DNA of 64,000 nucleotides. Origin: Hungatella sp. (GTDB lineage: Bacteria; Bacillota; Clostridia; Lachnospirales; Lachnospiraceae). A program made the translations under genes and the position numbers. Below, piece after piece: positions 1 to 8,362 of the stretch. Under the pieces are notes generated by a model. The model had not been told where the DNA came from. It was given only the letters and a program-made list of their open reading frames with translations, and searched no databases. The stretch covers positions 1,311,208 through 1,375,207 of the forward strand of contig WASS01000020.1 of NCBI GenBank assembly GCA_009712635.1. The letters are read 5' to 3'. The stretch's first letter is position 1; each line of letters starts with the position of its first letter.

Positions 1-138
1 GCCTATATGCCGGAGGATACATGGCTGATTGGATATCTTCTTTCCTATGGTGTGTATGTAGAAGTGATTGAGCCTGGTTATTTACGGAAGATTTTGTCTG
101 ATGAAGCAAAGAAAATTTACGAAAAATATAAACCTTGA
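1..138 (+). CDS. C-terminal end of a WYL-domain-type transcriptional regulator (partial)
   Basis: Only the last 45 codons lie in the window. The frame is open from base 1 to a TGA at 136-138. The visible peptide has the pattern WLIGYLLSYGVYVEVIEP followed by a basic, helical tail. This resembles the C-terminal extension of WYL/YafY-type regulators, which sense a ligand and control neighbouring genes through an N-terminal HTH that would lie upstream of base 1. It precedes the ClbS-like gene by 73 bp on the same strand. Family assignment rests on a short tail, so it is tentative. Confidence 0.5.
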   Translation, partial: AYMPEDTWLIGYLLSYGVYVEVIEPGYLRKILSDEAKKIYEKYKP

Positions 139-211
139 CAGATGATGTCAGAGTTTATGTGCTATTATTTCATTATAGCGACACAAACTATAATATTAGG
201 AGGATTATTAC

Positions 212-754
212 ATGGGCAGAGCAGCAACAAAGTCAGATCTGATAGCATCGGCAAATAGCAATTTTGAAAAACTGAACATGCTTATTTCCGGATTGACAGA
301 GAAAGAATTGTCAGCTCCATTTGATTTTACAGCAGACATTAAAAAGAAAGAAGCGCATTGGGGCAGGGATAAAAATCTTCGAGATGTTCTGATTCATCTT
401 TATGAGTGGCATCAGCTGCTGCTTAATTGGGTTCAGACGAATATAAATGGAGAAGACAAACCATTTATTCCAGAGCCTTATAACTGGAAAACTTATGGAG
501 CCATGAATGTGGAGTTTTGGAAAAAGCATCAAAACACATCATTAGACGATGCAAAGAATTTGTATGAAAAATCACATGCCGATGTGATGAAGTTAGCGGA
601 AAAGTTTTCTAATGAAGAGCTGTTTTCGAAAGATATTTATAAATGGGTTGGCGGAAGTACGTTAGGTTCGTATTTTGTCAGCACTACAGCAAGTCATTAC
701 GATTGGGCCATTAAAAAGCTAAAGGCACACAAAAAAAGGTGTTTAACCCTGTAG
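212..754 (+). CDS. ClbS/DfsB family four-helix-bundle protein
   Basis: A 180-residue soluble protein with no signal peptide or membrane segment. It begins MGRAATKSDLI and has the features of the ClbS/DfsB (DUF1706) family: a LRDVLIHLYEWHQLLLNW helix near residues 57-74, a PEPYNWKTYG segment near 88-97 and a C-terminal HYDWAIKKLK helix. ClbS itself is a colibactin self-resistance hydrolase; most relatives in Firmicutes have no known substrate. An AGGAGG Shine-Dalgarno near 199-204 fixes the ATG at 212. It appears to be a single-gene unit ending at a hairpin. Family call is fairly secure; function is not. Confidence 0.8.
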   Translation: MGRAATKSDLIASANSNFEKLNMLISGLTEKELSAPFDFTADIKKKEAHWGRDKNLRDVLIHLYEWHQLLLNWVQTNINGEDKPFIPEPYNWKTYGAMNVEFWKKHQNTSLDDAKNLYEKSHADVMKLAEKFSNEELFSKDIYKWVGGSTLGSYFVSTTASHYDWAIKKLKAHKKRCLTL

Positions 755-763
755 GGAAAGCAT

Positions 764-812
764 AAATGCACTTCGTGAAAGCAAAAGATTGCTCACACGG
801 GTGCATTTTTTG
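764..812 (+). terminator. Rho-independent terminator-like hairpin
   Basis: AATGCAC near 765-771 pairs with GTGCATT near 801-807 across a loop and is followed by a T run. It lies just after the ClbS-like stop codon and before the convergent TetR gene. Confidence 0.5.
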
Positions 813-836
813 TGAATATGGCTGCTTTAATTTTAT

Positions 837-1379
837 TCACTTTAATTGAGGAAATGTTGAATGAATCATCTTACTTGCAACTTGCACAATAATGTTATTA
901 TACGACTCATCAAAATGAGACTTTGAGGCTGTAACGGCCGTTATACAGCATTGTACTCTTACACGATTTTCAATTGTATTTTCCACATAGTTAACAGACA
1001 TAAGTCTGTCTAAAAGTAATTCAGTTACATAATATGGTAAAAAAAGACTATGAGTTCCTTCGTTAAAAAAAGGAAATGTTTCTTTGATATCATTTTCTCT
1101 GAAATCATGAAGAAATTTTTGTAAGAAACTTTCAGGTTCAGTAAAGAACTCTTCATAATAATTCAGGGAACCAATGGTGTTCTCAATAAAATCCGATACA
1201 AGTTCCTGATATAAATCATAGATATCGGAGTAATGGTGATAAAATGTTCCCTTGTTTATCAAAGCATGGGAGGCAAGTTCCGTAACCGTGATTTTTTCTA
1301 TGGGCTTCTTCCTCAACAAATCCATCATAACACTTTTAATATTTCTTTTTGTTTTAATAACTCTCAAATCTTCTTTCAT
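837..1379 (-). CDS. TetR/AcrR family transcriptional regulator
   Basis: A 180-residue regulator. The N-terminal HTH covers about residues 10-55, with the sequence ITVTELASHALINKGTFYHHY typical of TetR helices 2-3. The C-terminal ligand/dimer domain is divergent. It is transcribed away from the ABC exporter pair starting at 1545, and the 165 bp between them carries two inverted repeats overlapping both predicted promoters. The inference is local repression of the exporter and of itself, relieved by an exporter substrate. The ligand cannot be read from sequence. Confidence 0.9.
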   Translation of the reverse strand: MKEDLRVIKTKRNIKSVMMDLLRKKPIEKITVTELASHALINKGTFYHHYSDIYDLYQELVSDFIENTIGSLNYYEEFFTEPESFLQKFLHDFRENDIKETFPFFNEGTHSLFLPYYVTELLLDRLMSVNYVENTIENRVRVQCCITAVTASKSHFDESYNNIIVQVASKMIHSTFPQLK

Positions 1380-1450
1380 AAAAACCTCATCTTCTATTCA
1401 ACAGATTCTTTTCCCATGGGTTAATCAACGAATTCAAGAAATCGTTTATT

Positions 1451-1505
1451 ATTGAACCATATATAATCATTGATGATTGACTAATCAACTATAGTTCAAT
1501 AAAAT
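1451..1505. promoter_or_regulatory. Divergent TetR/ABC promoter region with overlapping operators
   Basis: Rightward promoter: TTGACT at 1477-1482, 17 bp spacer, TAAAAT at 1500-1505. Leftward promoter: TTGATT and TATATA with a 17 bp spacer on the minus strand across the same bases. The palindrome TGATTGACTAATCA (1474-1487) covers both -35 areas. An 11-bp inverted repeat with one mismatch (ATTGAACCATA at 1451-1461 and TATAGTTCAAT at 1490-1500) brackets it. These are the likely TetR operators. Confidence 0.6.
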
Positions 1506-1544
1506 AATACTCGCTCACAAAACAAAAGTAAAGGAGAAAGTAAT

Positions 1545-3281
1545 ATGATAAAAACGTTGATGAAGAGTATTAGAGAATATAAAAGAGCCTCTATTTTAAC
1601 ACCAATATATATAACTTTGGAAATAATATTAGAATGCTTATTACCATTGGTGATGGCTAATTTAATTGACAAAATGACCGGTTCATCGTTAACACCAATC
1701 ATACGCTATGGAGTTATATTAATTATTATGGCAATGTTATCCCTATTCTTTGGATATATGTCAGGAAGGATTGGTGCTACGGCATCCTGCGGGTTCGCCA
1801 AGAACTTAAGACAGGATGTTTTTTATAAGATACAAGGCTTTTCTTTTGCTGATATTGACAAATTCTCCACATCATCTCTGGTGACAAGAATGACAACGGA
1901 TGTGACCAATGTGCAGAATGCATATCAAATGATTATCAGAATCGCAGTTAGAACACCACTTATGCTTATTTTCTCAGTCATTATCAGTCTGACCATCAGT
2001 GTGAAAATGTCCCTTATCTTTCTAATTATGATTCCCGTTGTAGCAGCTGCATTATTCTCAATTGTATTTATAGTATTCCCTATATTTAAACGGATTTTTG
2101 AGAAATATGATGCTATGAACAATTCTGTTCAGGAAAATATACAGGGAATCCGTGTAGTGAAATCTTTCGTAAGAGAGGACTATGAACAGGAGAACTTTCA
2201 CAAATCGGCCGCTGATGTGTGCAAAGAATTCACAAAAGCAGAAAGAATTATTGCTCTGAACAATCCGATCCTGATGTTTTGTATTTCCCTTGCCATCTTT
2301 CTTGTATGTTTTATAGGAGCAAAGACAATTATTAACAGCGGTGCAACCGAATTAACTACGGGACAGCTATCTTCACTGATTAACTACGGGGTACAGATTC
2401 TTTCCTCTCTTATGATGTTGTCCATGGTTTTTGTTATCTGTTCCATGGCTACAGAATCTGCCAATCGTATCTGTGAGGTATTAAATCATGAAAGTACGCT
2501 AACCTCCCCTGAAAATGGGGTGACGGAAGTAAAGAACGGAAGCATACAGTTTGAAAACGTTTCATTTAAATACTCAGACAAAAGTAAGAAACCCGCTTTG
2601 ATGAATATCAATCTGGACATAAAATCGGGGCAAACCATAGGTATTCTTGGTGGAACAGGCTCCTCGAAAACATCGTTAATCCAGCTGATCTCCAGACTTT
2701 ACGATGTCACAGAGGGAAAGGTCTCTGTCAGCGGAATTGATGTGAGAAATTATGATCTGGAATCCCTCCGTGATGAAGTTGCAGTCGTATTACAGAAAAA
2801 TGTCTTATTCTCCGGTACAATTAAGGAAAACCTGCGCTGGGGGAAAAAAGACGCCAGTGATGAAGAGCTTGTGAGAGTATGCAAGCTGGCTCAGGCAGAT
2901 GAATTCATTGAGCAGTTTCCTGAAAAATATGATACCTATATAGAGCAGGGCGGAACCAATGTTTCGGGAGGGCAAAAACAGAGGCTCTGTATTGCCAGAG
3001 CTCTGCTGAAAAAACCTAAGATTCTGATTCTGGATGATTCTACCTCTGCAGTGGATACAAAGACAGATGCCATGATTCGAAAGGCTCTTCGTGAAGAGAT
3101 TCCAGATACAACTAAAATCATTATTGCACAGAGAACATCATCTTTGGAAGATGCAGATCAGATCATTGTAATGGATGGCGGTAGGATTACGGAGCAGGGA
3201 ACTCATGAAGAATTGCTGGCTTACAACGGAATCTATCAGGAAGTTTATCAGTCACAGACTAATGGAAAGAAGGAGGACTAA
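1545..3281 (+). CDS. ABC exporter, first half (transmembrane + degenerate ATPase domain)
   Basis: A 578-residue type IV (B-family) ABC half-transporter. Six membrane helices occupy about residues 1-310 and the ATPase follows. Walker A is GGTGSSKT (about 367-374), the signature is VSGGQKQR (about 471), Walker B is ILILDDSTSAVD (about 493) and the H-loop reads AQRTSSL (about 527). The usual catalytic Glu after Walker B is Asp and the switch His is Gln, which marks the degenerate partner of a heterodimeric exporter of the BmrCD/TM287-288 type. It is 3 bp from the next gene, so the two form one operon. Probable role: multidrug or lipid export at the cytoplasmic membrane. Confidence 0.9.
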   Translation: MIKTLMKSIREYKRASILTPIYITLEIILECLLPLVMANLIDKMTGSSLTPIIRYGVILIIMAMLSLFFGYMSGRIGATASCGFAKNLRQDVFYKIQGFSFADIDKFSTSSLVTRMTTDVTNVQNAYQMIIRIAVRTPLMLIFSVIISLTISVKMSLIFLIMIPVVAAALFSIVFIVFPIFKRIFEKYDAMNNSVQENIQGIRVVKSFVREDYEQENFHKSAADVCKEFTKAERIIALNNPILMFCISLAIFLVCFIGAKTIINSGATELTTGQLSSLINYGVQILSSLMMLSMVFVICSMATESANRICEVLNHESTLTSPENGVTEVKNGSIQFENVSFKYSDKSKKPALMNINLDIKSGQTIGILGGTGSSKTSLIQLISRLYDVTEGKVSVSGIDVRNYDLESLRDEVAVVLQKNVLFSGTIKENLRWGKKDASDEELVRVCKLAQADEFIEQFPEKYDTYIEQGGTNVSGGQKQRLCIARALLKKPKILILDDSTSAVDTKTDAMIRKALREEIPDTTKIIIAQRTSSLEDADQIIVMDGGRITEQGTHEELLAYNGIYQEVYQSQTNGKKED

Positions 3282-3284
3282 CCC

Positions 3285-5174
3285 ATGAATCAGAATAAAC
3301 AACACAGCTTCGGGCGCCTGGTCCGCTATTTATTTTCACATTACAAATTCCAGTTAATTGTAACTTTAATCTGTATTGTGATCAGTTCATTCTCCTCTTC
3401 AATTGCAACGATTTTTATTCAAAGGTTAATTGATGAATGTATTACTCCTGGCGTAAATCAGGGATTTGAAGCGATAGCAGGCAAATTTACCTCAATACTG
3501 TTAACCATGGGCTTCATCTATATCTGCGGCACCATTGCATCAATCATCTATAATCAGATCATGGCAATTGTCACACAGGGAACGCTTAGAAATTTAAGAA
3601 ATGATATGTTTGATAAAATGCAAACACTTCCAGTTAAGTATTTTGATACACATATACATGGAGATATCATGAGTACTTATACCAATGATACCGATGCCAT
3701 AAGACAGCTCATCGGACAGAGCCTTCCAACGCTTTTTCAGTCTGCTTTAACTATAACGGTAATGTTTCTTACCATGTTATACTACAGTATCTGGCTTACC
3801 CTAGTAGTGATGATCGTAATCTTCCTGATGCTGAAGATTACAAAAAAACTGGGTAGTATCACTGCAGCCTTCATGATTCAGCAACAAAAATCTTTAGCAA
3901 AAGAAGAAGGCTTTATTGAAGAAATGATGCAGGGGCAGAAAGTTGTTAAAGTATTCTGCCATGAAGAAGAGAATAAAGAAGCATTTAAAAAATTGAATGA
4001 ACAGCTTTTTAATGACGGAGAAAAAGCGAACCAGAACGGAAATGTTCTGATGACGATTCTGGGTAATGTAGGAAACCTTATGTATGTTCTTCTTGCAGTC
4101 ATTGGAGGACTTATGGTCTATTTAAAGGCACCAAACATCTGTCTTACTGGTGTCAGCATTGTTTCAATTGGTATTATTGTTTCGTTTTTAGGCATGTCAA
4201 GACAGCTTTCCCAGACCATTGGTCAGGCATCTATGCAGGTCTCCATGATTGCAATGGGACTTGCCGGGGCAACCCGTGTATTTGAGTTAATGGATGAACA
4301 GCCTGAGGAGGACCATGGCTATGTGACTCTGGTAAATGTGAAAAAGGATGCCGAAGGCAACTTAATAGAGACGAAAGAAAGCACAGAAATGTGGGCTTGG
4401 AAACATCCTCATCAGGATGGAACAGTCACCCTTACTGAGCTTACTGGAGACGTCAGACTGGAAGATGTTGACTTCGGCTATGTACCTGAAAAACTGGTGC
4501 TGAACGATGTATCCCTGTTTGCAAAGCCAGGACAAAAAATTGCATTTGTCGGCGCAACCGGTGCTGGAAAAACTACCATTACAAATCTGATCAATCGTTT
4601 CTACGATATTTCAGAAGGTAAGATTCGTTACGACGGAATTAATATTTCTAAAATAAAAAAACCAGCTCTTAGAAGTTCGCTGGGTGTAGTATTACAAGAT
4701 GTGAATTTATTTACCGGTTCTGTTATGGATAACATCCGTTATGGCCGCCTGGATGCCACAGATGAGGAATGTATTGCTGCTGCAAAATTAGCAAATGCGG
4801 ATGATTTTATAACAAGACTTCCAGACGGCTATGAAACAATTCTGACAGGAAATGGTTCCAGTCTCTCCCAGGGACAGAGACAGCTGATTTCAATTGCCCG
4901 TGCAGCCGTTGCTGATCCCCCAGCCATGATCTTAGATGAAGCGACTTCATCCATTGATACAAGAACAGAAGCCCTGGTTCAGGCAGGTATGGATAACCTG
5001 ATGAAAGGAAGAACTGTATTTGTCATTGCACACAGGCTTTCAACTGTAAAAAATAGTGACGCGATTATGGTTCTGGATCATGGGAAAATAATGGAGAGGG
5101 GTTCCCATGAAAGCCTGATCGAACAAAAAGGTACCTATTATCAGCTTTATACGGGTGCGTTTGAATTGGAATAA
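3285..5174 (+). CDS. ABC exporter, second half (transmembrane + canonical ATPase domain)
   Basis: A 629-residue partner of the preceding gene. It has the same six-helix plus NBD layout but a longer acidic linker (about residues 345-385) between membrane and ATPase domains. Walker A GATGAGKTT (about 422), Walker B AMILDEATSSID (about 547, with catalytic Glu) and H-loop IAHRLST (about 580) are intact, whereas the signature is LSQGQ rather than LSGGQ. In heterodimers this signature faces the degenerate Walker site of the partner, so the pair has one active and one impaired ATP site. A GAGGACTAACCC ribosome site overlaps the end of the upstream gene. Confidence 0.9.
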   Translation: MNQNKQHSFGRLVRYLFSHYKFQLIVTLICIVISSFSSSIATIFIQRLIDECITPGVNQGFEAIAGKFTSILLTMGFIYICGTIASIIYNQIMAIVTQGTLRNLRNDMFDKMQTLPVKYFDTHIHGDIMSTYTNDTDAIRQLIGQSLPTLFQSALTITVMFLTMLYYSIWLTLVVMIVIFLMLKITKKLGSITAAFMIQQQKSLAKEEGFIEEMMQGQKVVKVFCHEEENKEAFKKLNEQLFNDGEKANQNGNVLMTILGNVGNLMYVLLAVIGGLMVYLKAPNICLTGVSIVSIGIIVSFLGMSRQLSQTIGQASMQVSMIAMGLAGATRVFELMDEQPEEDHGYVTLVNVKKDAEGNLIETKESTEMWAWKHPHQDGTVTLTELTGDVRLEDVDFGYVPEKLVLNDVSLFAKPGQKIAFVGATGAGKTTITNLINRFYDISEGKIRYDGINISKIKKPALRSSLGVVLQDVNLFTGSVMDNIRYGRLDATDEECIAAAKLANADDFITRLPDGYETILTGNGSSLSQGQRQLISIARAAVADPPAMILDEATSSIDTRTEALVQAGMDNLMKGRTVFVIAHRLSTVKNSDAIMVLDHGKIMERGSHESLIEQKGTYYQLYTGAFELE

Positions 5175-5263
5175 AGGCTAAATTTTAAATATTTTTCCAA
5201 TCTGTTGGTATTGTAATTAAATGTGGTTGCTTACTGGTACTATAATCCCATACATTTTAGCTA

Positions 5264-5292
5264 TTGCAATGAATTAATAATGGTGATAAAAT
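5264..5292 (+). promoter_or_regulatory. Sigma-A type promoter of the uvrA-like/marR pair
   Basis: TTGCAA at 5264-5269 and TAAAAT at 5287-5292 are separated by 17 bp, 56 bp upstream of the start codon at 5349. AT-rich repeats (CATATATTAACCATATCATATAAT-like, split over 5308-5333) between promoter and gene could be the MarR site, but I could not define a clean palindrome. Confidence 0.5.
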
Positions 5293-5348
5293 ATAGTTAA
5301 CCCACTCATATATTAACCATATCATATAATCAACAGCGAGGGTAAAGT

Positions 5349-7622
5349 ATGTCCGATAATTATATTAATGTATCAGGTGCAAGGGAACGAAATCTAAAAA
5401 ATATAAATGTTCTGATACCCAAAAAAGAAATTACAGTTTTTACAGGTGTTTCCGGTTCAGGGAAATCATCTTTGGTTTTTGATACAATAGCAGCGGAATC
5501 CCAGAGACAATTAAATGAGACCTACACTAGTTTTATCCGCCATCGTATGCCACATTACGGAAAACCTGATGTGGACACCATAGAGAACCTGTCTGTAGCC
5601 TTTATTATCAATCAAAAAAGAATAGGCGGAAATGCCAGGTCAACGGTTGGGACTATTACAGATATTTATTCTGTATTACGTTTATTGTTTTCCAGAATTG
5701 GAGAACCATTTGTCGGTTATTCAGATGTATTTTCATTCAACAATCCTGCTGGAATGTGCGAACATTGCGAGGGTTTAGGAAAAATCGAAACCATAAATAT
5801 TGAAAGACTGTTAGATAAAAATAAATCCTTAAATGAGGGAGCCATCCGTTTTCCAACTTTTGAACCCGGCGGGTGGCGATTAACCCGCTATATTCATTCA
5901 GGCTTTTTTGATAATAATAAAAAATTGAGAGACTATTCTGCCCAGGAAATTGAGCTGTTACTTTATGCCGACGGAATCAGGATTAAAAATCCAACACCCG
6001 AATGGCATAAAACCTCCTTGTATGAGGGATTAATACCACGTATTGAGCGGAGTTTTCTTAAAAAAGAGGATGGCGAAAAGATCAGATATGGAAAAGAAAT
6101 TGAACAATTTGTTGTAAAACAGGACTGTCCCCACTGTCACGGAACACGATTAAATGATAAAGTGCTGTCTTGTAAAGTGAACGGTAAAAATATTGCGGAA
6201 TGTGCAGCTATGCAAATTAATGAGCTTTTAGATTTTGTGGGGTCAGTTCATGCTCCTGTAGCGGCTACAATTGTTTCGGAACTTGTCAATCGAACCAGGC
6301 ACATGATATCTATAGGTCTGGGCTATTTAAGTTTAAATAGAGAAACATCTACACTTTCGGGAGGGGAATCTCAAAGAATTAAAATGGTTAGCCAACTTGG
6401 CAGCAGTCTGACTGACCTTACTTACATTTTTGACGAACCTAGTATAGGGCTTCATCCTCATGACATAAGCAAAATCAACGAGCTTATGAGGTTGTTACGT
6501 GACAAAGGGAACACGGTTCTGATCGTAGAGCACGATCCAGACATGATAAAAATTGCAGATCATATTATTGATATGGGACCAGGCGCGGGAACCCATGGAG
6601 GGGAAGTTGTATATCAAGGAAATTTAGATGGGCTGAAAGCAGCGGGTACTCTTACGGGAAAATACTTATCCTGCTGCCCCAAACTAAAATCTGATATTCG
6701 TGCAGCGAAAGGTTGGCTTTCTATTCAAAATGCGGCCTTGCATAATTTAAAGAACCTTTCGGTTGATATACCAAAAGGAGTAATGACTGTTGTAACAGGA
6801 GTTGCAGGTTCGGGAAAAAGTACGCTTATTAATGGTGTATTACCACGATTTTATCCAGAAACAGTTTTTATTGACCAGAAAGGAATTCAAGCATCAAAAC
6901 GTTCTAATATTGCCACCTTTACTGGTATCTTTGACATAATCAGAAAATTATTTGCAAAAAGGAATGGTGTAAGCGCCTCTCTATTCAGTTTCAATTCACA
7001 AGGAGCTTGTCCTGTCTGCAAAGGTCTGGGAGTTACTTATACAGATTTGGCGTTTATGGATACAATTGTTACGGTATGTGAAGAGTGTCACGGGAACCGA
7101 TATAAGGACGAAGTACTTGCCTATCAGCTAAGAGGAAAAAGCATTAACGATGTTCTTAAAATGACGGTCACGGAAGCCTTAGAATTTTTTCAGGAAAAAG
7201 AAATCGTTACAGTACTAAAACGGCTTTCAGACGTAGGTATCACTTATGTTTCTTTAGGACAACCATTAAGTACGCTTTCAGGTGGTGAATTACAGCGAAT
7301 TAAACTTGCTTCCGAACTTGAAAACGGTGGTCAGATTTATGTTTTGGACGAACCATCAACAGGTTTGCACATGGCTGATATAAAACAGTTAATTGGTGTA
7401 ATGAATCGTCTTGTCCAACAAAATTCCACTCTTATTGTTATAGAACACAATTTAGATATTATTTGCCAGGCAGATTGGATCATTGACATAGGTCCCTATG
7501 CTGGACAGAATGGTGGTAAAATAATGTTTACAGGATTACCGAACGATTTAATCAACTGTCCGGATTCTTTAACTGGGAAGTATCTGAAAAAGTATATTAA
7601 TGAAAAACAGGAGGTGCACTGA
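5349..7622 (+). CDS. Short UvrA-like (UvrA2-type) ABC ATPase
   Basis: A 757-residue protein with both UvrA ATPase halves. Walker A GVSGSGKSS is at 33-41 and GVAGSGKST at about 484. Signatures are LSGGESQR (about 336) and LSGGELQR (about 640), and Walker B motifs are FDEPSIGLH and LDEPSTGLH. Zinc-module cysteines are CEHC (about 137), CPHC (about 260) and CPVC/CEEC (about 554/577). True UvrA is about 940 residues, and the missing length matches loss of the UvrB-binding region. Such UvrA2/DrrC-type paralogues are linked to resistance to DNA-binding drugs. The stop codon abuts the ATG of a MarR gene, which argues for drug-responsive control rather than housekeeping repair. Confidence 0.85.
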   Translation: MSDNYINVSGARERNLKNINVLIPKKEITVFTGVSGSGKSSLVFDTIAAESQRQLNETYTSFIRHRMPHYGKPDVDTIENLSVAFIINQKRIGGNARSTVGTITDIYSVLRLLFSRIGEPFVGYSDVFSFNNPAGMCEHCEGLGKIETINIERLLDKNKSLNEGAIRFPTFEPGGWRLTRYIHSGFFDNNKKLRDYSAQEIELLLYADGIRIKNPTPEWHKTSLYEGLIPRIERSFLKKEDGEKIRYGKEIEQFVVKQDCPHCHGTRLNDKVLSCKVNGKNIAECAAMQINELLDFVGSVHAPVAATIVSELVNRTRHMISIGLGYLSLNRETSTLSGGESQRIKMVSQLGSSLTDLTYIFDEPSIGLHPHDISKINELMRLLRDKGNTVLIVEHDPDMIKIADHIIDMGPGAGTHGGEVVYQGNLDGLKAAGTLTGKYLSCCPKLKSDIRAAKGWLSIQNAALHNLKNLSVDIPKGVMTVVTGVAGSGKSTLINGVLPRFYPETVFIDQKGIQASKRSNIATFTGIFDIIRKLFAKRNGVSASLFSFNSQGACPVCKGLGVTYTDLAFMDTIVTVCEECHGNRYKDEVLAYQLRGKSINDVLKMTVTEALEFFQEKEIVTVLKRLSDVGITYVSLGQPLSTLSGGELQRIKLASELENGGQIYVLDEPSTGLHMADIKQLIGVMNRLVQQNSTLIVIEHNLDIICQADWIIDIGPYAGQNGGKIMFTGLPNDLINCPDSLTGKYLKKYINEKQEVH

Positions 7623-8045
7623 ATGGCTGCCAAAGAATTAGAAGAAAGTTATATTCCTTTTCAATGCATGATTGTATCAGATTCAAATCGTTTCAATGTT
7701 GAGGGTGTATCTACAGCACAATATTATATACTCGATACATTGAACAAGCAAGGTGTGAAAACCACGAAAGAGCTTTCTGAAATGAGAGGAATCTCACAAT
7801 CTGGAATTTCAAAATTAACAAAACGTTTGATGGAAAAAAATTATATTATTCAGGAAAGGCAGACGAATGACCGCCGCTCTTATAATATCGTTCTTACCAA
7901 AGAGGGAAAGGCTTTTTTAAATCGTGTTGAGGATTTTGGCAATGAAATTATGAACCTGATTGAAGAAGCATTAACAGCGGAAGAAATACATGCTTTTTCA
8001 ATGATGTGCAAAAGGATTACCAACTTATACGCGGAAAAGCACTAG
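7623..8045 (+). CDS. MarR family transcriptional regulator
   Basis: A 140-residue winged-helix protein. The recognition region TTKELSEMRGISQSGISKLT lies at about residues 43-62. The wing carries the family signature RQTNDRRSYNIVLT at about 78-91. The start codon directly follows the TGA of the UvrA-like gene, and the Shine-Dalgarno (AGGAGGTG) is inside that gene's last codons, so translation is probably coupled. Likely an autoregulator of the two-gene operon that responds to the compound handled by the ATPase. Confidence 0.88.
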   Translation: MAAKELEESYIPFQCMIVSDSNRFNVEGVSTAQYYILDTLNKQGVKTTKELSEMRGISQSGISKLTKRLMEKNYIIQERQTNDRRSYNIVLTKEGKAFLNRVEDFGNEIMNLIEEALTAEEIHAFSMMCKRITNLYAEKH

Positions 8046-8095
8046 TCAGACTTACGGGAATTTAACCGGTTTAATGACTTCTGCAGTATAAAAAC

Positions 8096-8132
8096 TGACT
8101 CCCAGAATATTTTTCAAACATTCCGGGAGTCA
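8096..8132 (-). terminator. GACTCCCAGA-family hairpin terminator, copy 1
   Basis: TGACTCCCAGAAT pairs with ATTCCGGGAGTCA. On the minus strand the stem is followed by a T-rich stretch, so it would end the MerR/ABC-remnant transcript; it can also serve the convergent marR. The same arm sequence recurs at 32136, 48710 and 53161. Confidence 0.65.
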
Positions 8133-8138
8133 AACATT

Positions 8139-8357
8139 TTATATATCTATGCTTAAAAGATACAACGGTGCTTCATCTACTCGAATATTATCTGGCAGTG
8201 ATGATGACTGTAGCTGAACACCAAGTTTCCGTCGGAGAGATCCGCCATCTGCACGTGGTTCACAATCTACCACACGGAGGCAATCAATTTCTTTTATTGC
8301 CGTAATCGATCCGTAGCGTTTTATTAATCCTTTTATACTTACAGCACATTCACTCAT
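8139..8357 (-). pseudogene. Gutted ABC transporter ATP-binding protein (remnant)
   Basis: The 72-codon frame begins like a normal ABC ATPase (AVSIKGLIKRYGSITAIKEID). It then jumps directly to the region after the Q-loop (RRKLGVQLQSSSLPDNIRVDEA) and stops soon after. The Walker A segment between these parts (about 40 residues expected) and everything downstream (signature, Walker B) are missing. It keeps a good ribosome site (GGGGGTGAT) and sits 5 bp after the MerR gene, the normal place for the drug-exporter ATPase controlled by MerR/TipAS regulators. It cannot hydrolyse ATP and is best read as a decayed partner gene. Confidence 0.7.
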
Positions 8358-8362
8358 TCATA

